64,000 bases of DNA from Collimonas sp. PA-H2 (lineage in GTDB: Bacteria > Pseudomonadota > Gammaproteobacteria > Burkholderiales > Burkholderiaceae_D), in the NCBI RefSeq assembly GCF_002564105.1, contig NZ_PDBX01000001.1:372001-436000 (forward strand). Reading direction: 5' to 3'. A program made the translations under genes and the position numbers. Every line of letters begins with the position of its first letter. Within the stretch, counting starts at the first letter, position 1. This document shows positions 8,003 through 16,565 of the stretch, piece by piece. Under the pieces are notes generated by a model. It had not been told where the DNA came from, did no database searches, and saw nothing but the letters and a program-made list of their open reading frames with translations.

Positions 8003-9629
8003 ACCTGATTCTTCCAATCCCCCGATACGGCCGGCGCCGACGCACCCGGAACTCCGCCAGCGCGCGCGCTGGCTACCCTCGCTGGTATGGCTGGTTCCCA
8101 TCGTCGCCGCCGTCGCTGGATTATCCCTGCTGATACACACGCTGGCCGAACGCGGCCCCGAGATCAGCGTGAGCTTCCGCACCGCGGACGGACTCGCGCC
8201 CGGCAAGACCCCGGTGCGCTATAAGGCCGTTGACATCGGCGTGGTCAAGTCCCTGCGCCTGGCGCCGGACCGTTCCCACGTGGTCGCCACCATCGCCCTG
8301 AGCAACGATGCCGAGAACTTCCTGGCCAAAGATACACGCTTCTGGGTAGTGCGCCCCCGTTTTGCCTTCTCGGGAATTTCAGGCCTGGAGACGCTGTTGT
8401 CCGGCACCTATATCGGCGTGGACGCCGGCACGTCGGAAGCACGGAGCCATGCTTTCAGCGGGCTGGAAGTACCGCCGGCGGTAACCACCGATGCCCCTGG
8501 CAAGCAATTCTTGCTGCAAGCTGCAGACCTCGGCTCGCTCGACATCGGTTCCCCGGTCTACTACCGGCGCATGCAGGTAGGCCAGGTAGTGGCTTACCAG
8601 CTTGAACCAAACGGCCGCGACCTCTCCTTGCGGGTGTTCGTCGACAAGCCCTACGACAAGCTGGTCACCGCCAACACCCGTTTCTGGCATGCCAGCGGCA
8701 TAGACATCAAGCTGGACGCCGGCGGTCTCAAGGTGAATACGCAGGCGCTCGCCACCATGCTGCTTGGCGGGGTGGCCTTCCAGGAACCTGACAATGCAAA
8801 GGCCGCTGCCGCTGCCAGCGCGGACACGCAATTCATGCTGGCAAGCGACCAGACAGAGGCCATGAAGGCGCCCGACGAACTGAAGCCGGCGCTTGCCGTG
8901 CTCAATTTCGACCAGTCCGTGCGCGGCTTGTCGCCAGGAGCGCCGCTGGATTTTCGCGGCATAGTGGTGGGTCAGGTGCGCTCGATCGGGATTGAATATC
9001 AGCGCGACAAAAAAAACTTCCGTTTTCCCGTCATAGTGGAACTTTACCCATCCCGCATGGGCTTCAGCCGGCGCGACCTGGAGGATAAGCAGCAAGCCTA
9101 CGATATCGCCGAAACCATGAACAAGCGCGGCATGCGCGCACAGCTACGCAACGGCAATCTGCTGACCGGCCAGCTCTACGTGGCATTCGATTTTTTCCCC
9201 AAGGCGCCACCGGCCAAAATCAGCGTCGACGGTCCCATGCCCGAACTCGCCACCACGCCGGGCACGCTGGACGAGTTGCAGGCCAAGCTGGGCTCCATCG
9301 TTACCAAGCTCGACAAGGTGCCGTTCGAGCAGATTGGCCGGGACCTGCATACCTCGATGGCGGCGCTGGACAAGATGCTGGGCAATGCCGACAAGCTGAT
9401 GGCCCAGGTCAACGGCAATGTCGTACCGCAAGCCATGGCCGCACTGCAGGACGCGCGCCAGACTCTGCGGGCGGCTAACGATACGCTCGCCCCGGATGCG
9501 CCGCTGCAGCAGGATACGCGCCGCATGATGCAGGAAATAACGCGCAGCACCGCCTCCTTGCGTGCCCTGACCGACTACCTGGAGCGCCATCCCGAAGCTT
9601 TGCTGCGCGGGAAGACGGATTCGAGGTGA
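7995..9629 (+). CDS. PqiB-like MCE-domain protein
   Basis: This 544-residue protein has a single membrane anchor (WLPSLVWLVPIVAAVAGLSLLIHTL, residues 25-49) and then three MCE domains, each starting with a beta-rich block such as GPEISVSFRTADGLAPGKTPVRYK (first), LGSLDIGSPVYYRRMQVGQ (second) and VRGLSPGAPLDFRGIVVGQ (third). A long helical C-terminus follows. PqiB/YebT family members assemble as hexamers with a central channel bridging the two membranes. The triple-MCE count matches PqiB. It is co-transcribed with two PqiA-type genes and a PqiC-type lipoprotein. Confidence 0.9.
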   Translation: MTEPDSSNPPIRPAPTHPELRQRARWLPSLVWLVPIVAAVAGLSLLIHTLAERGPEISVSFRTADGLAPGKTPVRYKAVDIGVVKSLRLAPDRSHVVATIALSNDAENFLAKDTRFWVVRPRFAFSGISGLETLLSGTYIGVDAGTSEARSHAFSGLEVPPAVTTDAPGKQFLLQAADLGSLDIGSPVYYRRMQVGQVVAYQLEPNGRDLSLRVFVDKPYDKLVTANTRFWHASGIDIKLDAGGLKVNTQALATMLLGGVAFQEPDNAKAAAAASADTQFMLASDQTEAMKAPDELKPALAVLNFDQSVRGLSPGAPLDFRGIVVGQVRSIGIEYQRDKKNFRFPVIVELYPSRMGFSRRDLEDKQQAYDIAETMNKRGMRAQLRNGNLLTGQLYVAFDFFPKAPPAKISVDGPMPELATTPGTLDELQAKLGSIVTKLDKVPFEQIGRDLHTSMAALDKMLGNADKLMAQVNGNVVPQAMAALQDARQTLRAANDTLAPDAPLQQDTRRMMQEITRSTASLRALTDYLERHPEALLRGKTDSR

Positions 9630-10273
9630 CCATGAGCAACTCTCCCAATCTGTCTGCGCTGTCTGCGGAACTGATACTCGTTGCCGCCATATTAGCCGGA
9701 TGCGCTTCACCCGAGCCGCGTTATTACACACTGGCACGGGGGCCGGCAATTGATGCTGCAAGCGCGCCGACTGTCATCCGGAGCAAAGAGCCGGTATTGA
9801 TCGAAGTACTCCCCATTCACGTCCCGGAAGCTCTCAACCGCAGCAATTTGCTTCTGGACAAAGGAGGCGGCAGGCTCAGCTTGATGGAACTGGATCGCTG
9901 GTCGGCGCCGCTGCCCGACGAGCTGCGCGACGCACTGTCGCAACGGCTGCAAGCCAGCCTCGGCGCCATCGACATCTACCATCAAGGCAAGTCCGGCGAG
10001 ACGCCGTTGTACCGCGTTACCGTCGAAGTGATGCGCATGAATGCCGAACTCGGCGGACGCGCTGACGCCGTCATCAACTGGACAGTGCAGCGATCGCCAG
10101 ACCGCAAAATGATGTCGGGCCATACGCAGGCAGCCTCGCCAGCATCGGGCGGAGTGGAAAGCGTGGTGACCGCCTACCGCCGGTTCATCGCCGACACCGG
10201 GGACGACATCGCGGCGGCAATACGCACTCTGCAAGCGATGTCGCTTCCGTCCCGGAAACAGGAAATTCCATGA
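9626..10273 (+). CDS. PqiC-like (ABC transport auxiliary) lipoprotein
   Basis: The 215-residue lipoprotein has a lipobox at LAGC (about residue 26, AAILAGCASPEPRYYTLARG) followed by the YYTL block typical of the PqiC/YmbA/DUF330 family. In E. coli PqiC is an outer-membrane lipoprotein that docks the PqiB tunnel. Translation may begin at GTG 9626, overlapping the pqiB stop, or at ATG 9632. It ends the five-gene operon. Confidence 0.85.
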   Translation: MTMSNSPNLSALSAELILVAAILAGCASPEPRYYTLARGPAIDAASAPTVIRSKEPVLIEVLPIHVPEALNRSNLLLDKGGGRLSLMELDRWSAPLPDELRDALSQRLQASLGAIDIYHQGKSGETPLYRVTVEVMRMNAELGGRADAVINWTVQRSPDRKMMSGHTQAASPASGGVESVVTAYRRFIADTGDDIAAAIRTLQAMSLPSRKQEIP

Positions 10274-10287
10274 AATCGGAACGGCGC

Positions 10288-10563
10288 TCAGGCAAGCTTT
10301 TCCCAATCGTAGAAGTCTGCGCCGCTGACGGCCGGGCGCCAGCCGGAGAGACCCGAGGAGTGGCTCATCAGCTGGTCCACGGTGATGCGATCCTTGCCGT
10401 TGGCGGCGAACTCGGGCCAGCGCCTGGCGACCGCCGTCTCGCCATCCACTGTCGCGCAGAACGAGGCGCCCAATTCTTCTCCGTTCTTGAAATTGGCCTC
10501 GAAAACCTCTCTCGCACCGGCAAATTTATCGTGCGCGAATCCGTCTATCGTGCCCTGCGGCAT
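10288..10563 (-). pseudogene. Remnant of a beta-lactamase-family serine hydrolase (EstB-like)
   Basis: The 91-codon frame joins two parts of a serine beta-lactamase-like esterase: a normal N-terminus (FAGAREVFEANFKNGEELGASFCATVDGE) and a middle segment (WPEFAANGKDRITVDQLMSHSSGLSGW). In intact members about 50 residues lie between them, including the catalytic SxxK (YSTTK) motif; here VDGETAV runs directly into ARRWPEF. The C-terminal two thirds are also missing. It therefore cannot be catalytic and is a decayed copy with an internal deletion. Confidence 0.75.
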
Positions 10564-11074
10564 CCGAGAATGTCAGGGTACGAAAAGTACGGTGATCTGA
10601 TAGAGGCGCCAGTCAGCATATTCCATCAGGGACAGAGGTGTCCGCCCCAATGAAAATCTGGATATATGGCTGCAATCTTTACCTTCTGAAATCATCGATT
10701 GATTGTTTGGCAAACTGAGGGTGTCCATATATGACATTCCCCGGCCCGACGTGTGCAGTTGTCAGATCAAATTCAGTTGTTCAATGCCGTGATTTTATCG
10801 CGCCACGCCTCCTTTCCGCCAACAAATGTTTGATCGGCGTGCGCCCGCAGCACATCTTGCCCTGGTGCGTGCGCGCGATGTTGTACTACGCCATGCCATG
10901 ATCATCACCAAGCCCGCGAGCAGCTGCTCGCTCGCCAGTACATGCCAACAAAAAAAGCCCGCGTTACCGCGGGCTTTCCAGCATTTGCAACCTTTTCACA
11001 GCGTCAAGCGTCGGGCGTCGAATCGGCATATCTGCTCCACTGCCAGTACTGCCCGACTTCCCCGCCGCCGGAAA
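10564..11074. other. Gene-free stretch
   Basis: About 510 bases between the hydrolase remnant and the OmpA gene. I see only the terminator at 10954-10977; open frames on the plus strand are short and lack protein character. Confidence 0.4.
10954..10977 (-). terminator. Rho-independent terminator after the OmpA lipoprotein gene
   Basis: AAAGCCCGCG / CGCGGGCTTT form a 10-bp stem around TTAC, followed on the minus strand by a run of T. It lies about 100 bases downstream of the minus-strand gene ending at 11075. Confidence 0.85.
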
Positions 11075-11761
11075 TCATCGCGCAGCTTGCTGTCCTTGCT
11101 GAGGAGGCGTTTGTTCCCTGACATAAATTTCAGCGCGACGATTTATCGCGCGATTAGCAGGCGTGTCGTTAGCAACCAGCGGCTGGCTCGCGCCGAGCCC
11201 GTCAGAGGTTATGCGATTTGCCGTAACGCCGCGACTACTCAAATAGCTGCTGACGTTCTGCGCACGCTGACGCGACAACGGACCGTTGATGGCATCGGTG
11301 CCGGTATTATCGGTATGGCCGTAAACCTCCACCAAGGCAGCCGGATTTTGCGCCAGGCTTGAAGCCAGCTGGTCGAGTACCGGACGCAAGGACGGATTGA
11401 GATCGGCTTTGCCCGTGGCGAAACCGGTATCGGCTGGGATATTGACTTTCAAGCGGTTGTCCGCGGTCTGGCTAACCTGCACGCCAGTACCTTGGGTTGC
11501 TTGTTCCATGGCCTTTTTCTGTGCTTCCATCCGGTTAGACCAGATATTGCCCCCAACCGCGCCAATCGCGGCGCCAATGCCTGCGCCGATTGCCGTCCGC
11601 TTGGCTCCGCCCGGCCCCGCGATGCCGCCGACCAGACCGCCCAGCACGGCGCCTGCTCCGGCGCCCATCGCCGTACCTTTTTGAGTTTCCGACATATCGG
11701 CGCAACCCGCTGTTATCACAGTAACCGCCAGCACCAAGGCGCCTATCTTGAATTGGTTCAT
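11075..11761 (-). CDS. OmpA-family lipoprotein with glycine zipper
   Basis: The 228-residue protein has a lipoprotein signal ending in ITAGC (residues 16-20), a glycine-zipper stretch (GAGAGAVLGGLVGGIAG, about 33-70) and a C-terminal OmpA/Pal peptidoglycan-binding domain with the VEVYGHTDNTGTDAINGPLSRQRA motif near residue 145 and NRRAEIYV near the end. It resembles YiaD/Pal-type proteins that anchor the outer membrane to the cell wall. GAGGAAAGATC precedes the start. It is monocistronic. Confidence 0.92.
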   Translation of the reverse strand: MNQFKIGALVLAVTVITAGCADMSETQKGTAMGAGAGAVLGGLVGGIAGPGGAKRTAIGAGIGAAIGAVGGNIWSNRMEAQKKAMEQATQGTGVQVSQTADNRLKVNIPADTGFATGKADLNPSLRPVLDQLASSLAQNPAALVEVYGHTDNTGTDAINGPLSRQRAQNVSSYLSSRGVTANRITSDGLGASQPLVANDTPANRAINRRAEIYVREQTPPQQGQQAAR

Positions 11762-11920
11762 GATCTTTCCTCTTTGATGGATTGAATGTGTTTTTCGATT
11801 ACCGAAAAAAATTTTACGCAGATGAGCAAGCGCAATAGCGCAATTTGGCTGCAGCCATCGACATGGCGATCTTCACCGATGTGAAAAACCGTCTGTGTCG
11901 AGTGCCGCTGCGCATATCTT

Positions 11921-12223
11921 TTAGCACTCGCCCTTTTTCGCCTGCCCCGGCGGGCAATGGTCACGCCTCTCATCGCGATCCCTGCGATGATCCCTGTCGT
12001 GATCCCCATCGTGGTGATGGCGCTCTTCCCACTCGCGCCGTTCCCAGTATCGATGGCCATCGTAGTATCTATCGCCATGCCAGCCGACCACCACGACAGG
12101 CGCAGGTGCAACGATCACTGGAACCGGTGTCCCGATATTGATGCCGACGTCAATGGCATGCGCCGCACCGGATATACCTATCCCGAGGCCGATGACTGCT
12201 GACGCGATGAGAGAACATTTCAT
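11921..12223 (-). CDS. Small exported His/Arg/Asp-rich protein with CPPGQAKKGEC tail
   Basis: The 100-residue product starts MKCSLIASAVIGLGIGISGAAHA, a signal peptide, at the ATG of 12223 with CTGGAGC eight bases upstream; the 14 extra codons upstream have no support. The mature part is a hydrophobic valine-rich section, then a highly charged tail rich in H, R and D, and it ends CPPGQAKKGEC. The tail matches that of the 55-residue lipoprotein at 13192. The His/Asp-rich section could bind metal, but this is only composition. Confidence 0.65.
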   Translation of the reverse strand: MKCSLIASAVIGLGIGISGAAHAIDVGINIGTPVPVIVAPAPVVVVGWHGDRYYDGHRYWERREWEERHHHDGDHDRDHRRDRDERRDHCPPGQAKKGEC

Positions 12224-12552
12224 AATCTTGCTCCAGAAAGTTATTTTCAAAATTGCTTCTGGCAAACGAACATGGCATGTTTTTTTGCACGATGATCATT
12301 TGTCCGGCTTTCTAAACGGGGAGCTTAAAGTTGCAGTTGACCGGTTTGCCAAGACGTCACAATCTTTAACCTTCCCAAATGGACAGGCTCCTCACCGCAG
12401 CAATGTTTATCCGCTTGCGGCCAGGATAGATTGCCTGCACAGGTCATTGCGCTCTTGAGGTCCATCGGCATGCGCGCTGGTCCAGCCCATGCCCTGCAGA
12501 CAAAAAAAAGCCCGCGGTGGTTAAGCGGGCTTTCGGGCAATGAAATGATGAC
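12224..12552. other. Intergenic stretch with terminator
   Basis: No gene seen; it holds the promoter side of the gene ending at 11921 and the terminator at 12507-12533. Confidence 0.4.
12507..12533 (-). terminator. Rho-independent terminator
   Basis: AAAGCCCGC / GCGGGCTTT form a 9-bp stem with a 9-base loop, followed on the minus strand by eight T. It terminates the small gene at 12553-12828. Confidence 0.85.
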
Positions 12553-12828
12553 TCAATTTTTTTCATGCACTTTGACATGCTTATGCATTTTTCCCTTATT
12601 CGCTGTTTTGTGAGCTAAACCCTTCTGGCTTTCACGGTCCGCCGAACGCTGCAATCCCTTATCGCGGTCAAGCGCATTAGTCCCGTTAGTGTTTTTCAAG
12701 CCTTCACTACTGATGTGTTGCGTGGACGTGCCACCGGCATGTGAGCCGCCGCCGCCACGGGCAAAGGTGGTAATGCTGGCACTGGCTAAAAGCAAAGCGG
12801 CGCCAACAATGCATGCTTTTTTAAACAT
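12553..12828 (-). CDS. Small secreted protein, unknown
   Basis: This encodes 91 residues from the ATG of 12828, supported by GAGGAAAG nearby; the longer frame to 12867 is not. MFKKACIVGAALLLASASITTFA is a signal peptide. The mature protein is short, hydrophilic, glycine-rich at the start (RGGGGSHAGG) and lysine/histidine-rich at the end (KGKMHKHVKVHEKN), and is probably disordered. No family recognised. Its 5' context (AGGAAAGATCATG) is nearly identical to that of the OmpA gene at 11761. Confidence 0.6.
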   Translation of the reverse strand: MFKKACIVGAALLLASASITTFARGGGGSHAGGTSTQHISSEGLKNTNGTNALDRDKGLQRSADRESQKGLAHKTANKGKMHKHVKVHEKN

Positions 12829-13191
12829 GATCTTTCCTCTCTTATGAAGTTGAATCGCTTTGTACATGTCTTCGAATTAGCGGGAAACGCCATCAAGCGA
12901 GCCTATTTTACTGACACTGCAGTTCCATTAACGCGCAAATCCAATGGAGAGTTAAGGAATTAAGTGTATTAGATGTATCGAATTGTTTCGACACTCCACT
13001 CTTCTCCGCATGACAATGTTCGTTCCTCCCTTCGTAACCGCCATGGCAACCAGCATTGCTGAGCATGGGATGTGTAATCTGTTGTGAATTGCTACAAGCC
13101 GGATACAAATATCGACAAGCTCCCTGATCGATATGCCAAAATGTGCACGTTTTAATGAGAAGTCAATCATTCAAGAAAAAGGAAAAGAACC
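12829..13191. other. Intergenic stretch
   Basis: About 360 bases between divergent small genes; it contains the regulatory regions of both and no open frame I can support. Confidence 0.35.
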
Positions 13192-13359
13192 ATGAAAAAG
13201 CTTTTTGCCTTGTGCAGTTTTTTCGTACTTACCATACAAGGTTGCGCAGTCTATGGGCTGGATTATCCCGACGCCATAGTGGCCCCGCAAGGCCGCGGAC
13301 AGGGGGGACCCGGCAATGGATTTTGCCCGCCAGGACAGGCCAAAAAAGGTAATTGCTAA
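13192..13359 (+). CDS. 55-residue lipoprotein-like peptide with CPPGQAKKGNC tail
   Basis: ATG at 13192 follows AAAAGGAAAAGAACC, a strong ribosome-binding site. The product has a signal sequence (MKKLFALCSFFVLTIQGC) whose end could be a weak lipobox (IQGC), then a glycine-rich linker and the terminal FCPPGQAKKGNC. The same ending closes the exported protein at 11921-12223. The CPPGxAKK motif occurs at the ends of many small proteobacterial envelope proteins; its role is unknown. Confidence 0.6.
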   Translation: MKKLFALCSFFVLTIQGCAVYGLDYPDAIVAPQGRGQGGPGNGFCPPGQAKKGNC

Positions 13360-14152
13360 TTACTCAATGCTGACCATCCCGACGGCCTCGATGATTTGAA
13401 CAGCGATGCACGGCATCTGCGGTGCTAGTCGCTCGCAAGCCGGTGCCAATAGAACAGAAAATGACCGCCCTTGCCGCCAAGCATCAGGTATTGGGCGGAT
13501 TGGTGCGACGGTACGCTTCCGGCGATGTCGGGGCCGGTTGTCCACTCATCTCTACGTGCCGACTGGGCAATAGTGTCCAGCGCGGCTAGCCAACGGAATG
13601 AAACCCATCTGCCGGTTCACGGCATGGAATGAAACTGTAGCCTGGCATCAGTTCTGCCTCCCACCATTTGCCGCAGCAAATTCGCAGCCCTCAATTTATG
13701 TGGGATGTCAGCCCGTATCGCCTATGCTGAAACTGACAGGATGCCAAACTTCCGGCAGCAGGCGGTCCGCTATGCCAGCTATGTCGTTTCGACAATTCCC
13801 TTTTGTTTCGAGCATATCCGGGTGGGGGTCGAAAAGCGCAAATCAGTGCCGCTTCCTGCCGTCCGCAATAGGGATATGGAGACTGTCCTGATTCATTTGT
13901 TAGTTGGCAACTGATTGCTTTGCCACAGATGCGTTCACTCCAGCATTGACATAGGTATACCTGAGGGGCAATATACAAATTAACAATCAAAATATAAATT
14001 AATTCAATAATTAACAATTAAAAATATTTCTCAAAAAAAACTGAGATTATTAAAAAGCAACAATATAGTTTGACCGTTTCCGGACATCGGCGCAGCCCAT
14101 AAGGGGCACAAAAAAAATCGCGCGCAAGGAAACACAGGGAGGATCACGCTCA
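13360..14152. other. Gene-poor stretch
   Basis: About 790 bases. Several short open frames (for example 13705-13914 plus) have no ribosome-binding site or recognisable content. The last 200 bases before the histidine kinase are markedly AT-rich and probably carry its promoter. Confidence 0.4.
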
Positions 14153-15859
14153 ATGTCTTGGCGCGAGAACACCAGGGCTGTCCACAGGCCAGGCAAAGAA
14201 AACGAAGTTGCTTCGAGTCTTGCCACGGACGCCGCTGACGCACAAATGGTTGGCAGGATGCGGCTGGTACTGGCCGTGTCCGGCCTGCTAGCGATTTTTA
14301 TCGACCCTTCGGGCTTGAGCGACGTTAACCGTTTTACATGGTTCGTCTTTTCCGGCTATGTTTTGCACTGCACTGCCCTTTATATTTTTGCGCTGCTTAA
14401 CAAACCATTCTCTCAGAGCAAGCTGATCCACTGGATGGATGTCTGCTGGTATGCCTTGATTGTCTTGTTCACAGGCGGCGTCAGCAGCTTTTTTTTCCTG
14501 TTCTTCTTTTTCGCCATTCTCACTTCGTCTTTTCGCTGGGGTTTCGAAGAAGGTGCGCGAATCACCGTCGCTTCAGCGGTATTGCTGGCCGCATGCGGCT
14601 TGGCGCTGGAGACAGAGCAAGATCTTCCTCGCTTATTGTTGCGCACCACCTTCTTGCTGACATTCGGCTACATGAGCGCGCGTTGGGGCGAGTCAAAAAT
14701 AGAACTGAAGCGCCGGATCGCCCTGCTGCGCGATGTCAGCCGGCTATCGAATCCACGTTTCGGGGTCGATCACACCATCACCTCCATCCTGAAAAAGACC
14801 TTGGCGTTTTTCAAAGGCAGCAGCTGTATTTTAGTGATCCGGGACAAAGATTCCGCGACCGATTCATTACGGACAATCAAGGAAGGCGATCTAGAACAGT
14901 CAATCAATGCCGTGCAAATTCGTGCAGAGGCAGCATCACGACTGATGGCTTTCCCCCAAGATCAAATCGTTGTATACAACCGCCCACTTGGCCCCACCAT
15001 GTACATACTCGGCGGGTCTTTGGCGTATGGAACGGTCAGCGGAAAATGGATCAAATGCGCAGAGCAGACAAGCCAGGACATGGCCGAGCTTCTGGAGACC
15101 GATGCCTTTATCAGTGTTCCTTTGTCATTGAGAAAAGGAGAAGGCCGGATCTACGTAATCTCGCACAGACACCGGTTCAGCAAAGCGGACGCCCTGTTCC
15201 TGAGCCATATCGCCGAACAAGCATTTCCCGTTATCGAGAACATCGAACTGCTCGACCGGATGGCCTCGGAGGCAGTTTCGCAAGAACGGAAAAAGATCGC
15301 GTTGGATATCCACGATACGGCCATCCAGCCGTATATCGGCTTGAAAATGGGCTTGAGCGCAGTGCGGAACAAAGCCGCTCCCGACAATCCCCTCATCGAC
15401 GATCTCGACAAACTGATGAGCATGGCGGCACAGGTCATAGGCGATTTGCGCCGCTATGCCGGAACGTTTAAAAACGAACTGGGGCAGACTGAACCGATAT
15501 TTCTCGTCATTCTGCGCCAGCAGGCTGCGCAAGTCCGGGAATTCTACGGGATCGACATCGGGGTCAGCATGGAAGGCGAACTTAATGTGAGCGACCGCTT
15601 GACCGCGGAAGTATTGCAGGTCGTGCGCGAAGGATTGAGCAACATCTGCAAGCACACTGATGCGCAGAGCGGATTCGTCAAGCTCCAGTGCGCGGATGGC
15701 TGGCTCAGGATTCAAATTGAAAATGAAAGTGTTGGCGTCCAGCCTGTCGATTTCACGCCGCGATCGATTACTGAACGGGCCACCGCGCTAGGCGGCAAGA
15801 CCCAAGTGAAGCAAGGCGCTGGCGGCGGCACTGCCGTATTGATCGAAATACCCGTCTAA
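14153..15859 (+). CDS. NarL-type sensor histidine kinase
   Basis: The 568-residue kinase has about five membrane helices (residues 36-175, including SFFFLFFFFAILTSSFRW), a GAF-like sensor region (about 200-365), a HisKA_3 dimerisation helix with the phospho-accepting His387 in ERKKIALDIHDTA, and a C-terminal HATPase with ICKHTDA as the N-box. GGGAGGA precedes the ATG. It is followed 12 bases later by its response regulator. The pair converges on the tad pilus cluster, which it may control (inference). Confidence 0.9.
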   Translation: MSWRENTRAVHRPGKENEVASSLATDAADAQMVGRMRLVLAVSGLLAIFIDPSGLSDVNRFTWFVFSGYVLHCTALYIFALLNKPFSQSKLIHWMDVCWYALIVLFTGGVSSFFFLFFFFAILTSSFRWGFEEGARITVASAVLLAACGLALETEQDLPRLLLRTTFLLTFGYMSARWGESKIELKRRIALLRDVSRLSNPRFGVDHTITSILKKTLAFFKGSSCILVIRDKDSATDSLRTIKEGDLEQSINAVQIRAEAASRLMAFPQDQIVVYNRPLGPTMYILGGSLAYGTVSGKWIKCAEQTSQDMAELLETDAFISVPLSLRKGEGRIYVISHRHRFSKADALFLSHIAEQAFPVIENIELLDRMASEAVSQERKKIALDIHDTAIQPYIGLKMGLSAVRNKAAPDNPLIDDLDKLMSMAAQVIGDLRRYAGTFKNELGQTEPIFLVILRQQAAQVREFYGIDIGVSMEGELNVSDRLTAEVLQVVREGLSNICKHTDAQSGFVKLQCADGWLRIQIENESVGVQPVDFTPRSITERATALGGKTQVKQGAGGGTAVLIEIPV

Positions 15860-15871
15860 AAAGGTGAGGCC

Positions 15872-16558
15872 ATGAAATCGGCGGACGCAACCATTCGCGT
15901 AATGCTCATAGACGATCACCAGACGATGTTGTGGGGATTGAGTAAATTGATCGATGGTGAAAAACCGAAGATGGAGGTGGTCGGGACCGCAAGAACCTGC
16001 GAAGAAGCGCTTGCTAAAATCGGTCAGTTGGTTCCGGACGTTATTTTGCTGGATCTTGACCTGGACGGGAAAGACGCCCTCGATATTATTCCAGCCCTGC
16101 TGTCGAATCTGGTGTCGCGCGTGTTGATCCTGACCGCCGAACGCCGACAATCGACGCTGGACGTCGCAGTTCTTCGCGGCGCCCGCGGGGTGCTGCGCAA
16201 AGACGTATCGGCGGAACAGGTGCTGAAGGCGATAGAAAAAACCCATCAGGGCGAGCTGTGGCTTGACCGTGAGACGCTGGGCAGGGTATTCGGCGAACTC
16301 ATGAATCCAATCGCCGTCCGCAAGCCTGATCCCGAAACGGAAAAGAAGGACACCCTGACAGTCAAGGAGCAAAAAATCATCCGCACGATCGTCGAGGGCA
16401 GCGGCGCTTCCAACAAAGCGCTTTCGCAACGGCTATACATATCCGAACACACCTTGTGCAACCATTTGACATCCATATACCACAAGCTGGGCGTGAGTAA
16501 TCGACTTGAATTATATGTGTATGCAATCAAGCATCAGCTGGGAAATCCCCAACCTTGA
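15872..16558 (+). CDS. NarL/LuxR-family response regulator
   Basis: The 228-residue regulator has a receiver domain (IRVMLIDDHQTMLWG; phosphoacceptor Asp61 in VILLDLDLDG) and a C-terminal LuxR helix-turn-helix (LTVKEQKIIRTIVEGSGASNKALSQRLYISEHTLCNHLTSIYHKL, residues 167-211). AAAAGGTGAGGCC gives the ribosome-binding site. It is the cognate partner of the upstream kinase. Seven bases separate its end from the convergent tadC gene. Confidence 0.92.
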   Translation: MKSADATIRVMLIDDHQTMLWGLSKLIDGEKPKMEVVGTARTCEEALAKIGQLVPDVILLDLDLDGKDALDIIPALLSNLVSRVLILTAERRQSTLDVAVLRGARGVLRKDVSAEQVLKAIEKTHQGELWLDRETLGRVFGELMNPIAVRKPDPETEKKDTLTVKEQKIIRTIVEGSGASNKALSQRLYISEHTLCNHLTSIYHKLGVSNRLELYVYAIKHQLGNPQP

Positions 16559-16565
16559 TTGCAGT

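Noticed and set aside
13598-14017. Short frames on both strands
   Set aside because: No start context or family, and frames overlap each other; treated as non-coding.
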